64,000 nucleotides of DNA from the NCBI GenBank assembly GCA_016721085.1, contig JADKJI010000005.1, forward strand, positions 1 through 64,000. The letters run 5' to 3'. Shown piece by piece: positions 1 through 9,678 of this stretch. Position numbers and translations under genes: made by a program. Position 1 is the first letter of the stretch; each line of letters opens with the position of its first letter. This stretch comes from Chitinophagaceae bacterium. Lineage in GTDB: Bacteria > Bacteroidota > Bacteroidia > Chitinophagales > Chitinophagaceae. The notes beneath the pieces were generated by a model, which saw only the letters and a program-made list of their open reading frames with translations, was not told the DNA's origin and made no database searches.

Positions 1-1199
1 TTTTGACCTTTTATCTGATTCATTGGTTCAATAATATTATTCCAAACCATCGCATTCTTCTCAATATATTCCTTTACTGCCAGATCATTATTGTCAACGG
101 CACTCACTATTTCAATTTTGCCTTTATACTTTTCATTAAAGCTTTTATTTTAGGTGTTAATTTTTTGCAGGGGGCACACCATGTGCCCAAAAGTCAAAAG
201 TATAAACTTCGCTGAATTTGGCTCAGCGATAACAGAATCTTTTATCCTTCTCAGCAAATTTTCATCAATATAAAAGCCAACCTCAGTTCCTCTAAGCCGG
301 TTTGCATTTTCGACTTCCAGTTTAAAATCAGGTATCTACCATTTTTCTGCAATGAATCAATTTTAAACTTATTACCATCTACTTCAAAATAGTCCCCAAT
401 TGTATAAGTTCGTTGCCTCAAACTGTCATCGATGGCAATATGAATAGAGGTAGAAAATTTTGAAAACTCGTCGAAAGGGAAATTACTTTTTACATATATC
501 TTTAGTTTTTTATCTACAGCTCCAAACTTAATGTTGTCAGTTGACGCTCCTAAAATATATAATTCATTATCAAGGCTATCCTTGATTGCCCAAGAAAAAT
601 TGGGTGTGCTAAAAGGATAGACGGTCAGCATAGGTGAGCTTTTCACCAATTTTAGATCTGGAAAATTTTCTACCTGAACCTTCCTTGTAATTAAGAATTT
701 ATTCCAATCTGGCTTACCAACCATGTTTAAGTTAGCCTTTCTGTAAGTGAATCGCTCGTCATCTGTAAAATCAAGATTATTATTAGCATCAATTACCACT
801 GTACGGAGTGTGTCATTATCAAACATAAGGACTCCGATAGTTGACTTAACTTCTCTACAAAATTCTTTTGTAGTGTCTACTATTTCTCCTGTCCGTTTAA
901 CAAATTGATCATAAGAAATTTCCCCTTTCTTTAAGGACAAACAGATAGTATTAAACGGATCGAAATCAAAGTATCTCACAATGAGCTTACTTCCCGTTTT
1001 TGCTGGGCAACTTATATTTCCTTGCTTTGGGCTCAATGGTTAATTTTTCAATGCTATGAGGATAGAAAGGCAACCATTCAGATTGCTTATACAATTCAAC
1101 TCTTATTGACTTTGGTTTTGATTGACCAAATCCATTTATACTAAGAAGTATTCCATTAAATAAACAAATAAGAAAAATCTTCTTTTTCATTAGACTCAT
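1..1199 (-). pseudogene. TlpA/ResA-family thiol-disulfide oxidoreductase, frame broken several times, cut by window edge
   Basis: The gene starts at 1199 (or the Met at 1190) with a signal peptide (MKKKIFLICLFNGILLS, then FGQ) and runs leftward off the window. The first piece ends near 987 and the second covers about 1010-251. The frame then changes again near 270, 200, 183 and 145. Joining the frames by eye gives VGFYIDENLLRRIKDSV, DFWA, then WCAPCKKLTPKIKAL, then NEKYKGKIEIVSAVDNNDLA. WCAPC is the thioredoxin-fold active site, here with an N-terminal extension of about 310 residues as in many Bacteroidota TlpA proteins. The likely role is periplasmic or envelope thiol-disulfide exchange. 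Most breaks are explained by one base missing in a short run (for example CTTTTG, GCTTTAATG), so they may be sequence errors. Identity as TlpA is fairly sure; whether it is a true pseudogene is not. Confidence 0.65.
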
Positions 1200-1275
1200 T
1201 TTAGGAAGGCCCCCAGATGGGGAAAAGCAGCTACTAAAATATATGTCAAAAGTAACACTAACGGCTATCATCAAT

Positions 1276-1309
1276 ACAAAAAAAAGAAAGCCTCCAACTT
1301 GGAGGCTTT
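1276..1309 (-). terminator. Intrinsic terminator of ppc
   Basis: The stem AAAGCCTCC / GGAGGCTTT (1287-1295 and 1301-1309) has a 5-nt loop. On the minus strand it is followed by a T-rich run (the A-run at 1276-1286 on plus). It lies 23 nt past the ppc stop codon. Confidence 0.8.
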
Positions 1310-1331
1310 TCTTATTATTTCTATCTATTTA

Positions 1332-3911
1332 TTAGGCCGAATTCCGCCCCGCATTGATTATACCAAACGAACTCCTTATCACCAATTTCTCAAAAATCTC
1401 CTTCTGTGCTGCCGGAGAAAGACTTTCCTCAATAGTCCTGATTCGGGTCATGGCATATTGCTGGATGGTGAGTAGCGGCAATACAATCCTCTCCCTCATC
1501 TGCACCGACAATTGCTCCACAGGATAATCAGCCATCAACTCATTCTTACCAGAAAGCAGGAAAATATACCGTTGCGTCAACTCATACTCCTTATTGATCC
1601 GGTTCCATATCTCTCCATACCGGGGATGGTCTGCCAAATGTGCCGTAAGCGGGAAGAAACATTTCTTCATAGCCATTTCACAGTTATCCATCAGGGTCTT
1701 GAAAAACAAAGAATCTTGATAAAGCTTTTTCACCGCTCCCAATTTCCCCTTCTTTTCCAATTGCTCTAAAGCCGTTCCCACACCGTAATAACCAGTAACA
1801 TTCTGTTTCAACTGGCTCCAGGCACCTACGAATGGAATGGCTCTTAAATCTTTCAAGGTAAGTCGGGCTGAACCACCTCTCTTAGCCGGACGACTACCAA
1901 TATTAGTTTCGCTATAAAATTTCAAAGGACTCACCTGCGATAAATAATCAAGGAAGGCTGGATCGTCTTTCAGTTGCGAATAGGCTTTGAAACTTTCTTC
2001 CGATAATTCCTGAAGCAACAACTCTTCAGCATCTTCCAATGTCTTCTCTTTTACCGAGAACAATTCATTGCTGATACCGGCATGTAATAACTGCTCTATA
2101 TTAAACTGCGCAGAATCAATGGTGCCAAAATTCGAACTTACTGTTTGTCCTTGTATTGTTAACTGTATCTCTTTATTCGATATATGCTTTCCTAATGAAG
2201 CATAAAACTTATGCGTTTTACCACCACCACGTGCCGGAGGACCGCCACGTCCATCAAAGAACACCACATCAATTCCATATTGGGTAGATAAGCTACTCAA
2301 TGCTTCTTTCGCCTTGTAGATACTCCAGTTAGCCATCAGGTAACCACCATCTTTCGTACCATCAGAAAAACCAAGCATGATAGTCTGGCGGTTTGTTCTC
2401 CTATTAAGATGGTTCCTGTAAGTCGGATTCTCATACAATTCCCTCATTACATCTCCAGCGCGCTGTAAGTCATCAATAGTTTCAAAAAGTGGAACAATAT
2501 CAATCTCCAGTTCATTCTTCTTCCAACCACAAAGCGACAAAAGACCGAATACTTCCATCACGTTCAATGTACTGTTACACTGGCTTATGATATATCGGTT
2601 ACATCCAGCCGCTCCATTATATTGCTGAATCTCTTTGATTGCTTTTATAGTCTGAAGAGTGTCTTTCACAATGCCATCTTCAAACACATGGCTTCCTATA
2701 TCTCCACTCACTTCTGAAAGCACTTTAACCTTTCCAGCTGCATCGAGACTTGAATAGTCAGAAGGCAGGGCCGTTGTTTTCGCTGCTACTGCTTCCAACA
2801 CTATATTATGAATGGAGCTATCCTGACGGATATCCAATGAAGCGAAATGCAATCCGAATACCTGTACTTTATTGATAAGGCTATCTACCAGATGAAGGAA
2901 GAGTCCATTATGCTGAAACACAAGTATGTCCCTTATCTTAAGCAAGGCATCCATGATATCCTGCTTGCAGATATCTGTACGTTGGCCAGGGATGAAAATA
3001 TTACTGTATAACTGTTTTTCCAGATCAGCCAGAATGGTATCAACCCCTTTAAAAGTTAGACGGCGCTTCAATCTTCGCACATCCAGGTAATAACATTTGA
3101 TGATGGCACCTCTGAGTCCGTCTGCCACTTGCAATGTAGTAGCAGCTGTTACAAAAGGATTTCCATCACGGTCACCACCGGGCCAGAAGCCCATATTGAT
3201 AATTGGATTCTTTTCATTCAACGCATCAGGGAATTGAGTTCGGAAAAAACCAATGATTCTTCCTGCTGCCTGATAAAATACATTTTCAAGATACCAGATA
3301 AGACTAACCGCTTCATCATATGGAGTCGGCTTTTGCTTATTAAGGAAAGGCGTCTTTCCTAATTGCTGCAGATATACATTGATCTGTCCTGCATTATTCT
3401 CAGAGAGTGCTCTCGATAAATCGTTGATGATACCCAATACAGTTCCTGGATAGAATTGCGTAGGATGGGCAGTAAGCACCAGTCGAATGGAGAAATCACG
3501 TAATCTCTTTTCCAATTCATCTTCCTTACCTAATTGGGTAACTTCAGATTCAAGATGCTTCAGGGTACCGATACCCGACATATCATGAACATCACGGAAA
3601 GCAGCATCTTCAAGGGCATCAAATAATACCACCTGACGTTCTACATACTGTACAAAGCGAAACAGCAGATCCAGCTTATCCTGATCTTTTACATAAGATG
3701 TATGCTTGACGAAAAATTCTTCAATGATCTGTTCAGGGCTTTGTTTTTTCTTAAAGCCTTCTTCACAATTGTTCTGTAATAATTGTAATAAGATTCCTGT
3801 CTTTTCAATTCGATGAAAAGGAAGGGAAGTGAACAAGCTGTTATACAATTGGAATTTGATCGCTACAAAATTGCGAAACTGCTGCAAACCCCGTGTCGAC
3901 TGTTGGTGCAT
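1332..3911 (-). CDS. ppc: Phosphoenolpyruvate carboxylase
   Basis: Carboxylates phosphoenolpyruvate to oxaloacetate in the cytoplasm, replenishing the TCA cycle and feeding aspartate. The 859-residue length fits the family. The first catalytic motif is VLTAHPTQ with His149 (many PEPCs have TAHPTE; Gln is seen here). GGDRDGNP follows, then FFDGRGGPPARGGG near residues 548-561 (the glycine-rich loop), and SRPAKRGGSARLTLKDLRAI near the C-terminal third. The C-terminus ends GRNSA rather than the classic RNTG. The gene is divergent from the thrABC operon, for which it supplies the carbon skeleton, and it has its own terminator. The start ATG at 3911 gives an N-terminus with no signal peptide. Identity is certain; effector regulation cannot be read from the sequence. 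Confidence 0.97.
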   Translation of the reverse strand: MHQQSTRGLQQFRNFVAIKFQLYNSLFTSLPFHRIEKTGILLQLLQNNCEEGFKKKQSPEQIIEEFFVKHTSYVKDQDKLDLLFRFVQYVERQVVLFDALEDAAFRDVHDMSGIGTLKHLESEVTQLGKEDELEKRLRDFSIRLVLTAHPTQFYPGTVLGIINDLSRALSENNAGQINVYLQQLGKTPFLNKQKPTPYDEAVSLIWYLENVFYQAAGRIIGFFRTQFPDALNEKNPIINMGFWPGGDRDGNPFVTAATTLQVADGLRGAIIKCYYLDVRRLKRRLTFKGVDTILADLEKQLYSNIFIPGQRTDICKQDIMDALLKIRDILVFQHNGLFLHLVDSLINKVQVFGLHFASLDIRQDSSIHNIVLEAVAAKTTALPSDYSSLDAAGKVKVLSEVSGDIGSHVFEDGIVKDTLQTIKAIKEIQQYNGAAGCNRYIISQCNSTLNVMEVFGLLSLCGWKKNELEIDIVPLFETIDDLQRAGDVMRELYENPTYRNHLNRRTNRQTIMLGFSDGTKDGGYLMANWSIYKAKEALSSLSTQYGIDVVFFDGRGGPPARGGGKTHKFYASLGKHISNKEIQLTIQGQTVSSNFGTIDSAQFNIEQLLHAGISNELFSVKEKTLEDAEELLLQELSEESFKAYSQLKDDPAFLDYLSQVSPLKFYSETNIGSRPAKRGGSARLTLKDLRAIPFVGAWSQLKQNVTGYYGVGTALEQLEKKGKLGAVKKLYQDSLFFKTLMDNCEMAMKKCFFPLTAHLADHPRYGEIWNRINKEYELTQRYIFLLSGKNELMADYPVEQLSVQMRERIVLPLLTIQQYAMTRIRTIEESLSPAAQKEIFEKLVIRSSFGIINAGRNSA

Positions 3912-4101
3912 TTACGTTGAGTTAAACTAAATAGATAATTAAGCAAGCAGTGCCCTAAAAATACGGCATATTTCTGAAACAGCCCTCGTTTACCGGGTCC
4001 AAAACAGCGGTTGGACAAGGGTTTTGGCCTATTTCCACTAAAATATAGCCCTACTAACACTTGTTATATTGAAACTGGCTATTATCTTAGCGGAGCACAA
4101 C

Positions 4102-4191
4102 ATGCAAAACAGTAGTACAAATATCACTTCTTTCTTCTCCGGAGCAATTCTCATTGCTTCCACAACTACTACTACAACAACAACCCGTTAA
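4102..4191 (+). CDS. Threonine operon leader peptide (thrL-like)
   Basis: A 29-codon ORF, too short for usual gene calling, begins at ATG 4102 (MQNSSTNITSFFSGAIL...) and ends with eight consecutive Thr codons (ACA ACT ACT ACT ACA ACA ACA ACC), Arg and TAA. It also carries three Ile codons. It lies 110 nt upstream of thrA on the same strand. The design matches transcription-attenuation leaders, where ribosome stalling on scarce charged tRNA changes RNA folding. The last Thr codons form the 5' arm of the hairpin at 4180-4198. Thr/Ile-rich leaders are well known for thrABC in gamma-proteobacteria. The Bacteroidota assignment here is inferred from codon content and position. Confidence 0.75.
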   Translation: MQNSSTNITSFFSGAILIASTTTTTTTTR

Positions 4192-4198
4192 GGGTTGT
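4180..4198 (+). promoter_or_regulatory. Attenuator-type hairpin overlapping end of thr leader ORF
   Basis: ACAACCC (4180-4186) pairs with GGGTTGT (4192-4198) across a 5-nt loop that contains the leader stop codon. ATAATTTC follows, a weak T-tract. The upstream ACAACA (4174-4179) could instead pair with TGTTGT at 4230-4235, giving a competing fold. A second weak stem (AAGAA/TTCTT, about 4237-4250) lies before thrA. Which stem terminates is not decidable by eye. Confidence 0.55.
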
Positions 4199-4301
4199 AT
4201 AATTTCATATTACCATTTGGGCGTTTCGCTGTTGTAAGAAAATCTTCTTTCTAAATTTTCATTTTCAAAAATCCCTTCTCGGCGTAAAGAGAATAAAGCA
4301 T

Positions 4302-6767
4302 ATGCAGGTTCTTAAATTCGGAGGCAGTTCAGTTGCCAATGCAGAAAATATCAATAAGGTAGTAGCTATTGTAGAAAAAGCCGTAGCCAGCCAACGTACA
4401 ATTGTAGTGGTATCAGCATTAGGTGGCATAACGGATACCTTATTAGCTGCCGCCAGTTTGGCCGCTAAAGGAGATGAAAATTACAAGTCGAAATTATTAT
4501 CCATAGAACAGCGACACCTCGAAGCGGTAAAAGCATTACTACCCGTTACACAACAAAGTGGTGTACTTAGCCTGGTAAAAAAACAATGCAATGAAATTGA
4601 AGATATCTGCAATGGTATCTTCCTGTTGGGAGAACTCTCCCTTCAATCAAAAGACCGCATCATGAGCTATGGTGAATTACTCTCTTCACAAATCATAGCC
4701 CATCGGTTTGCCATCAGTGGTACAAAAGCAGTTTGGAAAGATTCACGCGAACTGATCATTACCAATGCCACTTACGGAAATGCGGCAGTTAACTATACCG
4801 CAACCAATGCAGCCATAAACAGTTTCTTCCAAAATAATAATGATAGCCTTTATATACTTCCCGGCTTTATAGCCTCGAACGATAAAGGTATCACCACTAC
4901 CCTCGGCAGAGGTGGATCTGATTATACAGCCGCTATCATCGGCGCTGCATTAGATGCCAATGCTGTGGAGATATGGACCGATGTAAGCGGTATGATGACT
5001 GCTGACCCAAGATTAGTAAACAATGCCCGCATCATTCCGGCCATCTCTTATCAGGAAGCAATGGAGTTAAGTCACTTCGGTGCAAAAGTGATTTATCCTC
5101 CTACCATACAACCAGTAATGAAAAAAGATATACCGGTTTGGATCAAGAATACATTTGCACCTCAAGATCATGGCACTATCATTCAAAGGGAAGTGAATAA
5201 GAATGGCAATAGCGTTCGAGGAATTTCCAGCATGAACAAAATGTCGCTCCTTAGTTTAGAAGGAAGTGGCATGGTGGGCATACCCGGATTCTCAAAGCGA
5301 TTGTTCGAAGCTTTAGCCAAAGAAGAAGTGAATGTTATCCTCATCACCCAAAGCTCATCAGAACATTCTATCTGTGTGGCAGTTGATGAAGCAAATGCTG
5401 ATAAGGCAAAACAAGCAGTTGATAAAGCTTTCGAAGTAGAAATAGCCAATGGCAAAGTGGATCCGTTGATTGTTGAAAAAGAACAATCCATTTTGGCACT
5501 GGTGGGCGATAATATGAAAAGTCACCCCGGCATTGCTGGTAAGATGTTCCATGTTTTGGGAAGGAACGGGGTGAACATACGCGCCATTGCACAGGGTTCT
5601 TCTGAAAGAAATATCTCAGCCGTAATTGCTTCTTCAGATGTAGCAAAAGCCATCAACGTGCTGCATGAAGCCTTTTTCGAAACTACTTATAAGCAACTCA
5701 ACCTTTTCATAGCAGGAGTTGGTAATGTAGGAAGTAAACTATTAGCCCAGCTTCACCAGCAAAAGGAATACTTACAGGAACATCTTCGATTGCAGGTAAA
5801 TGTGGTAGGAATTGCTAATTCAAGGAAAATGCTTTTCAAGGAAGAAGGTATCGACCTTGCCTCCTGGAAAGATGCATTGCAGGAAGGAACTCCTATGGAG
5901 CTTTCTTCATTCATCAACCTTATAAAAGAGAAAAACCTTCGCAACTCGGTTTTTGCTGATGTAACCGCCAATAATGAAGTGGCTAAGGTATATGACCAAC
6001 TTCTGATGAAAAGTATAAATGTTGTGGCCTGTAATAAAGTAGCTGCCAGTTCCTCGTATGCCTATTATAAAAAACTGAAGGACTTATCAAGAGAGTTCAA
6101 TTGTCAGTTCTTGTTTGAAACAAATGTAGGCGCTGGTCTGCCTGTAATAGGAACCCTGAACGATCTTTTAAGAACCGGAGATAAAGTGCAACGCATCGAA
6201 GCTGTATTAAGCGGCACCCTCAATTTCGTATTCAATAATTACAATGGAGAGAAGAAATTTACTGATGTAGTTAAGCAGGCACAGGATGAAGGTTATACCG
6301 AACCAGATCCACGTCTCGATTTAAGTGGAGTGGATGTAATGCGTAAGATCATGATATTGGCCCGTGAAGCAAGCGAACATATTGAAATGGATGATATCAG
6401 CAATAACGCCTTCCTACCTGCATCTTGCATGGAAGGTTCCGTTGCCGATTTCTATGCTTCCATGGCCAAGGAAGAAGCGCATTTCAAATCATTATATGAT
6501 GCCGCAGCGAAAGAAGGCAAGATCCTGAAATTCGTAGCCTCTTACGAAGCCGATCCTTCAGGAAAATCAAAAGGAAAAGCAAGTGTAGGCTTACAACATA
6601 TAGACCCTGCCCATAACCTGTATCATCTCTATGGAAAAGACAATATCGTACTTTTCTATACCAACCGCTATCCCGATCAACCATTGGTGGTGAAAGGAGC
6701 TGGCGCTGGTGCGGAGGTTACGGCGAGTGGGGTGTTTGCGGATATAATGAGGACAGTCACCGAGTAG
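4302..6767 (+). CDS. thrA: Bifunctional aspartokinase / homoserine dehydrogenase
   Basis: Catalyses the first and third steps of the aspartate family: phosphorylation of aspartate and NAD(P)H reduction of aspartate semialdehyde to homoserine. The 821 residues hold an N-terminal kinase (KFGGSSVANAENI at residue 5 onward, GRGGSDYTAAIIG near 205), paired ACT regulatory domains (about 310-455), and a C-terminal dehydrogenase starting with the Rossmann motif GVGNVGSK near 472. Further on are NKVAASSSYAYY and the homoserine-site segment GTLNFVFNNY with DEGYTEPDPRLDLSG. This is the length and order of E. coli ThrA. It is first in thrA-thrB-thrC, behind a leader with a Thr-codon run, which suggests control by threonine. 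A second, monofunctional dehydrogenase lies at 11292-12545. Confidence 0.97.
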   Translation: MQVLKFGGSSVANAENINKVVAIVEKAVASQRTIVVVSALGGITDTLLAAASLAAKGDENYKSKLLSIEQRHLEAVKALLPVTQQSGVLSLVKKQCNEIEDICNGIFLLGELSLQSKDRIMSYGELLSSQIIAHRFAISGTKAVWKDSRELIITNATYGNAAVNYTATNAAINSFFQNNNDSLYILPGFIASNDKGITTTLGRGGSDYTAAIIGAALDANAVEIWTDVSGMMTADPRLVNNARIIPAISYQEAMELSHFGAKVIYPPTIQPVMKKDIPVWIKNTFAPQDHGTIIQREVNKNGNSVRGISSMNKMSLLSLEGSGMVGIPGFSKRLFEALAKEEVNVILITQSSSEHSICVAVDEANADKAKQAVDKAFEVEIANGKVDPLIVEKEQSILALVGDNMKSHPGIAGKMFHVLGRNGVNIRAIAQGSSERNISAVIASSDVAKAINVLHEAFFETTYKQLNLFIAGVGNVGSKLLAQLHQQKEYLQEHLRLQVNVVGIANSRKMLFKEEGIDLASWKDALQEGTPMELSSFINLIKEKNLRNSVFADVTANNEVAKVYDQLLMKSINVVACNKVAASSSYAYYKKLKDLSREFNCQFLFETNVGAGLPVIGTLNDLLRTGDKVQRIEAVLSGTLNFVFNNYNGEKKFTDVVKQAQDEGYTEPDPRLDLSGVDVMRKIMILAREASEHIEMDDISNNAFLPASCMEGSVADFYASMAKEEAHFKSLYDAAAKEGKILKFVASYEADPSGKSKGKASVGLQHIDPAHNLYHLYGKDNIVLFYTNRYPDQPLVVKGAGAGAEVTASGVFADIMRTVTE

Positions 6768-7093
6768 TTTAAAAGTTCAGTGGTTCAAGTTAAGGTTCAA
6801 ATGTTCCAGCGTAAGTATAAATAGTTCAAGAAGTTCAAAAGGTTCCAAGGAAAGTGTAACACCACGCTGAGGTAGTGACTTACGAACATCTTCAACTCAA
6901 CTAAAGCTTCAAAAAATCTGAACACCAACTACTATTTGGAACTAATGGAACCTTGGAACATATTGAACCCATTTAACCCATTTAACCTATAAACAATGCT
7001 AACCAATAAACACTGTACAATCTGGAATTAACCAACTAATCGGCCCTAAGAACCTTGGAACCATTAAACCTTTAAACTTTAAACTGCAAACTA
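6768..7093. repeat. Gap between thrA and thrB filled with degenerate TTCAA/GGAACC repeats
   Basis: The 326 nt contain many variants of short words such as GTTCAAG, GGTTCCAAGG, GGAACCTTGGAAC and CCCATTTAACC, in direct and inverted orientation. No ORF, tRNA or clear promoter is visible. The same kind of filler occurs in other gaps of this window with different words. Confidence 0.5.
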
Positions 7094-8014
7094 ATGCCAA
7101 AAAAAATTAGAGTCCACTGCCCCGCCACCATCGCCAACCTCGTTTGCGGCTTTGATGTATTGGGACTATGCCTGGAAGCTCCATACGATATTATGGAGGT
7201 GAGTTTATTGGATGAGCCTGTAATAAGGATCAGTAGTGCCGATGGGTATCCATTGCCATCTGATCCTGCGCAGAATACGGCCGGGGCTCCATTGATTGAG
7301 ATGATGAAAGAGATAGAAGAGAATATCGGATTTGAAGTGGTGATCCATAAACATATAAAACCCGGAAGCGGCTTAGGTTCAAGTGCCGCAAGTGCAGCTG
7401 GTGCTGTTGTTGCAGCTAATAAATTATTGGGAGAAAGATTCAGCAATGAAGACCTGTTGCGATTCGCGATGTTTGGAGAGAAAGTGGCAAGTGGTGTTAA
7501 ACATGCCGACAATGTAGCTCCCTGTATTTATGGAGGTATCACATTAATAAGATCAATTCACCCATTAGATGTAGTCGCTTTATCAGCACCTGAATTATAT
7601 GTAACTGTTGTTCATCCGCAAATAGAAGTAAAAACATCTGATGCTCGACAGATACTTAGGAAAGAAGTATTACTGAAAGACGCCATCAAGCAATGGGGTA
7701 ATATTGCCGGACTGGTTGCTGGTTTCTTGAAAAATGATTACGCACTTATAGGAAGAAGCCTCGAAGATGTGATCATAGAACCTGTAAGAAGCATTCTCAT
7801 TCCCGGCTTCGACGAAGTAAAGTCCTTATGTAAAGAAGCAGGCGCCTTAGGCGGTGGCATCTCAGGCAGCGGCCCTTCCCTATTCATGCTAAACCAGGAA
7901 GAATCTATTGCACATAAAAATGAAGAAATCATGCAAGAGGTATTCAAAAAACTCGGAATCGAATACAAGACATATGTGACCAAAGTGAATAAGAATGGCG
8001 TAGTTGAAGTCTAA
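7094..8014 (+). CDS. thrB: Homoserine kinase (GHMP family)
   Basis: Phosphorylates homoserine to O-phosphohomoserine, the committed step to threonine. It is a 306-residue cytoplasmic protein of normal length. The GHMP ATP-binding loop KPGSGLGSSAASAAG starts at residue 89. The N-terminus (RVHCPATIANLVCGFDVLGL) and the C-terminal GALGGGISGSGPSLF segment are also typical of ThrB. It sits between thrA and thrC on the same strand. The 326-nt and 163-nt gaps on either side are unusually long for an operon and carry repeat filler, so internal promoters cannot be excluded. Confidence 0.96.
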   Translation: MPKKIRVHCPATIANLVCGFDVLGLCLEAPYDIMEVSLLDEPVIRISSADGYPLPSDPAQNTAGAPLIEMMKEIEENIGFEVVIHKHIKPGSGLGSSAASAAGAVVAANKLLGERFSNEDLLRFAMFGEKVASGVKHADNVAPCIYGGITLIRSIHPLDVVALSAPELYVTVVHPQIEVKTSDARQILRKEVLLKDAIKQWGNIAGLVAGFLKNDYALIGRSLEDVIIEPVRSILIPGFDEVKSLCKEAGALGGGISGSGPSLFMLNQEESIAHKNEEIMQEVFKKLGIEYKTYVTKVNKNGVVEV

Positions 8015-8177
8015 AGTTGTAGGTTCTAAGTAGTAAGTTGTAAGAAGTAAGTTATAAGTCAAGAGCAAGAAGTCAAATTTCCTTGACTCCCTACTTCCCT
8101 ACTACCCTACTACCTAACTTCCCTACTTTATTACTTCCATTTTCAAATTCACAAATTTTCAAATTTTCAAATTACCA

Positions 8178-9476
8178 ATGCTTTTTCACAGTCTCAACCA
8201 CCAGTCAAAAGCCGTCAGCTTCAAAGAAGCAACCATATTAGGTCAGGCACCCGATAAAGGACTCTATTTCCCTGAAAGGATTCCAAAACTGAGTGCATCT
8301 TTTATCAGGGATATTGAGAAATACTCCAATGAAGAAATAGCCATGGAAGTGATTCGCCCTTATGTAAGTGATGATTTGAGTGAAGATGAATTATTACGCA
8401 TTGTAACTGAAACAGTGAATTTCCCGATACCATTAGTGTCAATTACCGAAGGCATTTCTTCACTGGAATTATTTCATGGTCCTACCCTTGCCTTTAAGGA
8501 TATCGGGGCGAGGTTTATGAGCCGATGTCTCGGAGCATTTGTAAAAGACAGGGCAGAGAAAGTGACTGTGTTGGTAGCAACTTCGGGAGATACTGGTGGT
8601 GCCGTAGCAAATGGCTTTTATGATGTACCAGGAGTGGAAGTTGTTATTCTTTATCCTTCAGGGAAAGTAAGTCCGGTGCAGGAAAAGCAACTAACCGCCA
8701 TGGGTAAAAACATCAAAGCCCTTGAAGTAGAAGGAAGTTTTGATGATTGCCAGCGAATGGTAAAACAAGCTTTCACTGATGTAGAATTGAATAAGAAATT
8801 ATTCCTTACCTCTGCCAACTCCATTAATGTTGCCAGATGGTTACCGCAACAATTCTATTATTTCTTTGCCTGGAAACAATGGAATGATAAGGGAAACCCA
8901 CCTGTGATATGTGTACCCAGTGGCAATTTTGGAAACATATGCGCCGCCTTGCTGGCTCATATATCCGGATTACCCGCAAAACATTTTATAGCGGCCTGTA
9001 ATGCAAATGATACGATACCAAGATATCTCGAAACTGCCCTTTACCAACCAAGCACTGCAGTAGCAACACTATCGAATGCGATGGATGTGGCAGAGCCCAG
9101 CAATTTTATCCGAATACTGGAAATCTTCCAGCAGCAATTACCTGCATTAAAAAACCGGATGAGCAGCACAAGTATTACAGATGAACAAACACTGGATACT
9201 ATCAGAAAAACATATTCGAAAAGACATTACTTATTAGATCCCCATGGAGCGGTAGGGTTTATTTCGCTGGAGCAATACCTCGACAAACACCCTCATGATA
9301 ATGGGTATATTGTAGAAACGGCTCATCCTGTAAAATTCCCGGAAGCCATTCGACTGGCTACTGGAATGGAAGTACCTATACCTGATAGCCTTAAAAGTCT
9401 CTTACAACAACCTAAGAAAAGTGAGTTGATACCTGCCAGTTACCCGGTTTTGGCGGAAATTCTTTCTAATATTTAA
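8178..9476 (+). CDS. thrC: Threonine synthase (PLP-dependent)
   Basis: Converts O-phosphohomoserine to threonine. The 432 residues show the N-terminal substrate region (QAPDKGLYFPERIPKL), the PLP lysine in LFHGPTLAFKDIGARF (K107), the phosphate-binding TSGDTGGAVANGF segment, and the product-site segment CVPSGNFGNI. Length and motif order match bacterial class II threonine synthases. It is last in thrABC. It is followed at once by a copy of the CCGCAGAGACGCGGAGACG repeat family rather than a clear terminator. Confidence 0.96.
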   Translation: MLFHSLNHQSKAVSFKEATILGQAPDKGLYFPERIPKLSASFIRDIEKYSNEEIAMEVIRPYVSDDLSEDELLRIVTETVNFPIPLVSITEGISSLELFHGPTLAFKDIGARFMSRCLGAFVKDRAEKVTVLVATSGDTGGAVANGFYDVPGVEVVILYPSGKVSPVQEKQLTAMGKNIKALEVEGSFDDCQRMVKQAFTDVELNKKLFLTSANSINVARWLPQQFYYFFAWKQWNDKGNPPVICVPSGNFGNICAALLAHISGLPAKHFIAACNANDTIPRYLETALYQPSTAVATLSNAMDVAEPSNFIRILEIFQQQLPALKNRMSSTSITDEQTLDTIRKTYSKRHYLLDPHGAVGFISLEQYLDKHPHDNGYIVETAHPVKFPEAIRLATGMEVPIPDSLKSLLQQPKKSELIPASYPVLAEILSNI

Positions 9477-9654
9477 CCGCAGAGACGCGGAGACGAAGAG
9501 TAGAGTTCCAGTTATCGTCCGGTGTGCTTATTCCCCTCTGAACAAACAACATCCACGCACTCCCAACGGAAAAACAATAACTAACGGCAACAGTTACCCT
9601 ATACAATAGATATTCAGGGCAAAAAACTTTGAAAATCGGTTTTTTCTGCCGTAT
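9473..9654. repeat. Gap with CGCAGAGACGCGGAGACG repeat, promoter-like end
   Basis: The gap begins at the thrC stop with ACCGCAGAGACGCGGAGACG, one of at least four copies of this word in the window (others near 10650, 20067 and 57100). The rest is AT-rich, with a possible -7-like box (TATTTGTG) near 9652. No gene is seen in it. Confidence 0.4.
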
Positions 9655-9678
9655 TTGTGGCACACCAAAACAACCGAC

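Noticed and set aside
3..215. 70-codon plus-strand ORF at the left edge
   Set aside because: It is antisense to the TlpA thioredoxin-fold segment (WCAPCKKL, NEKYKGKIEIV), which explains the open frame.
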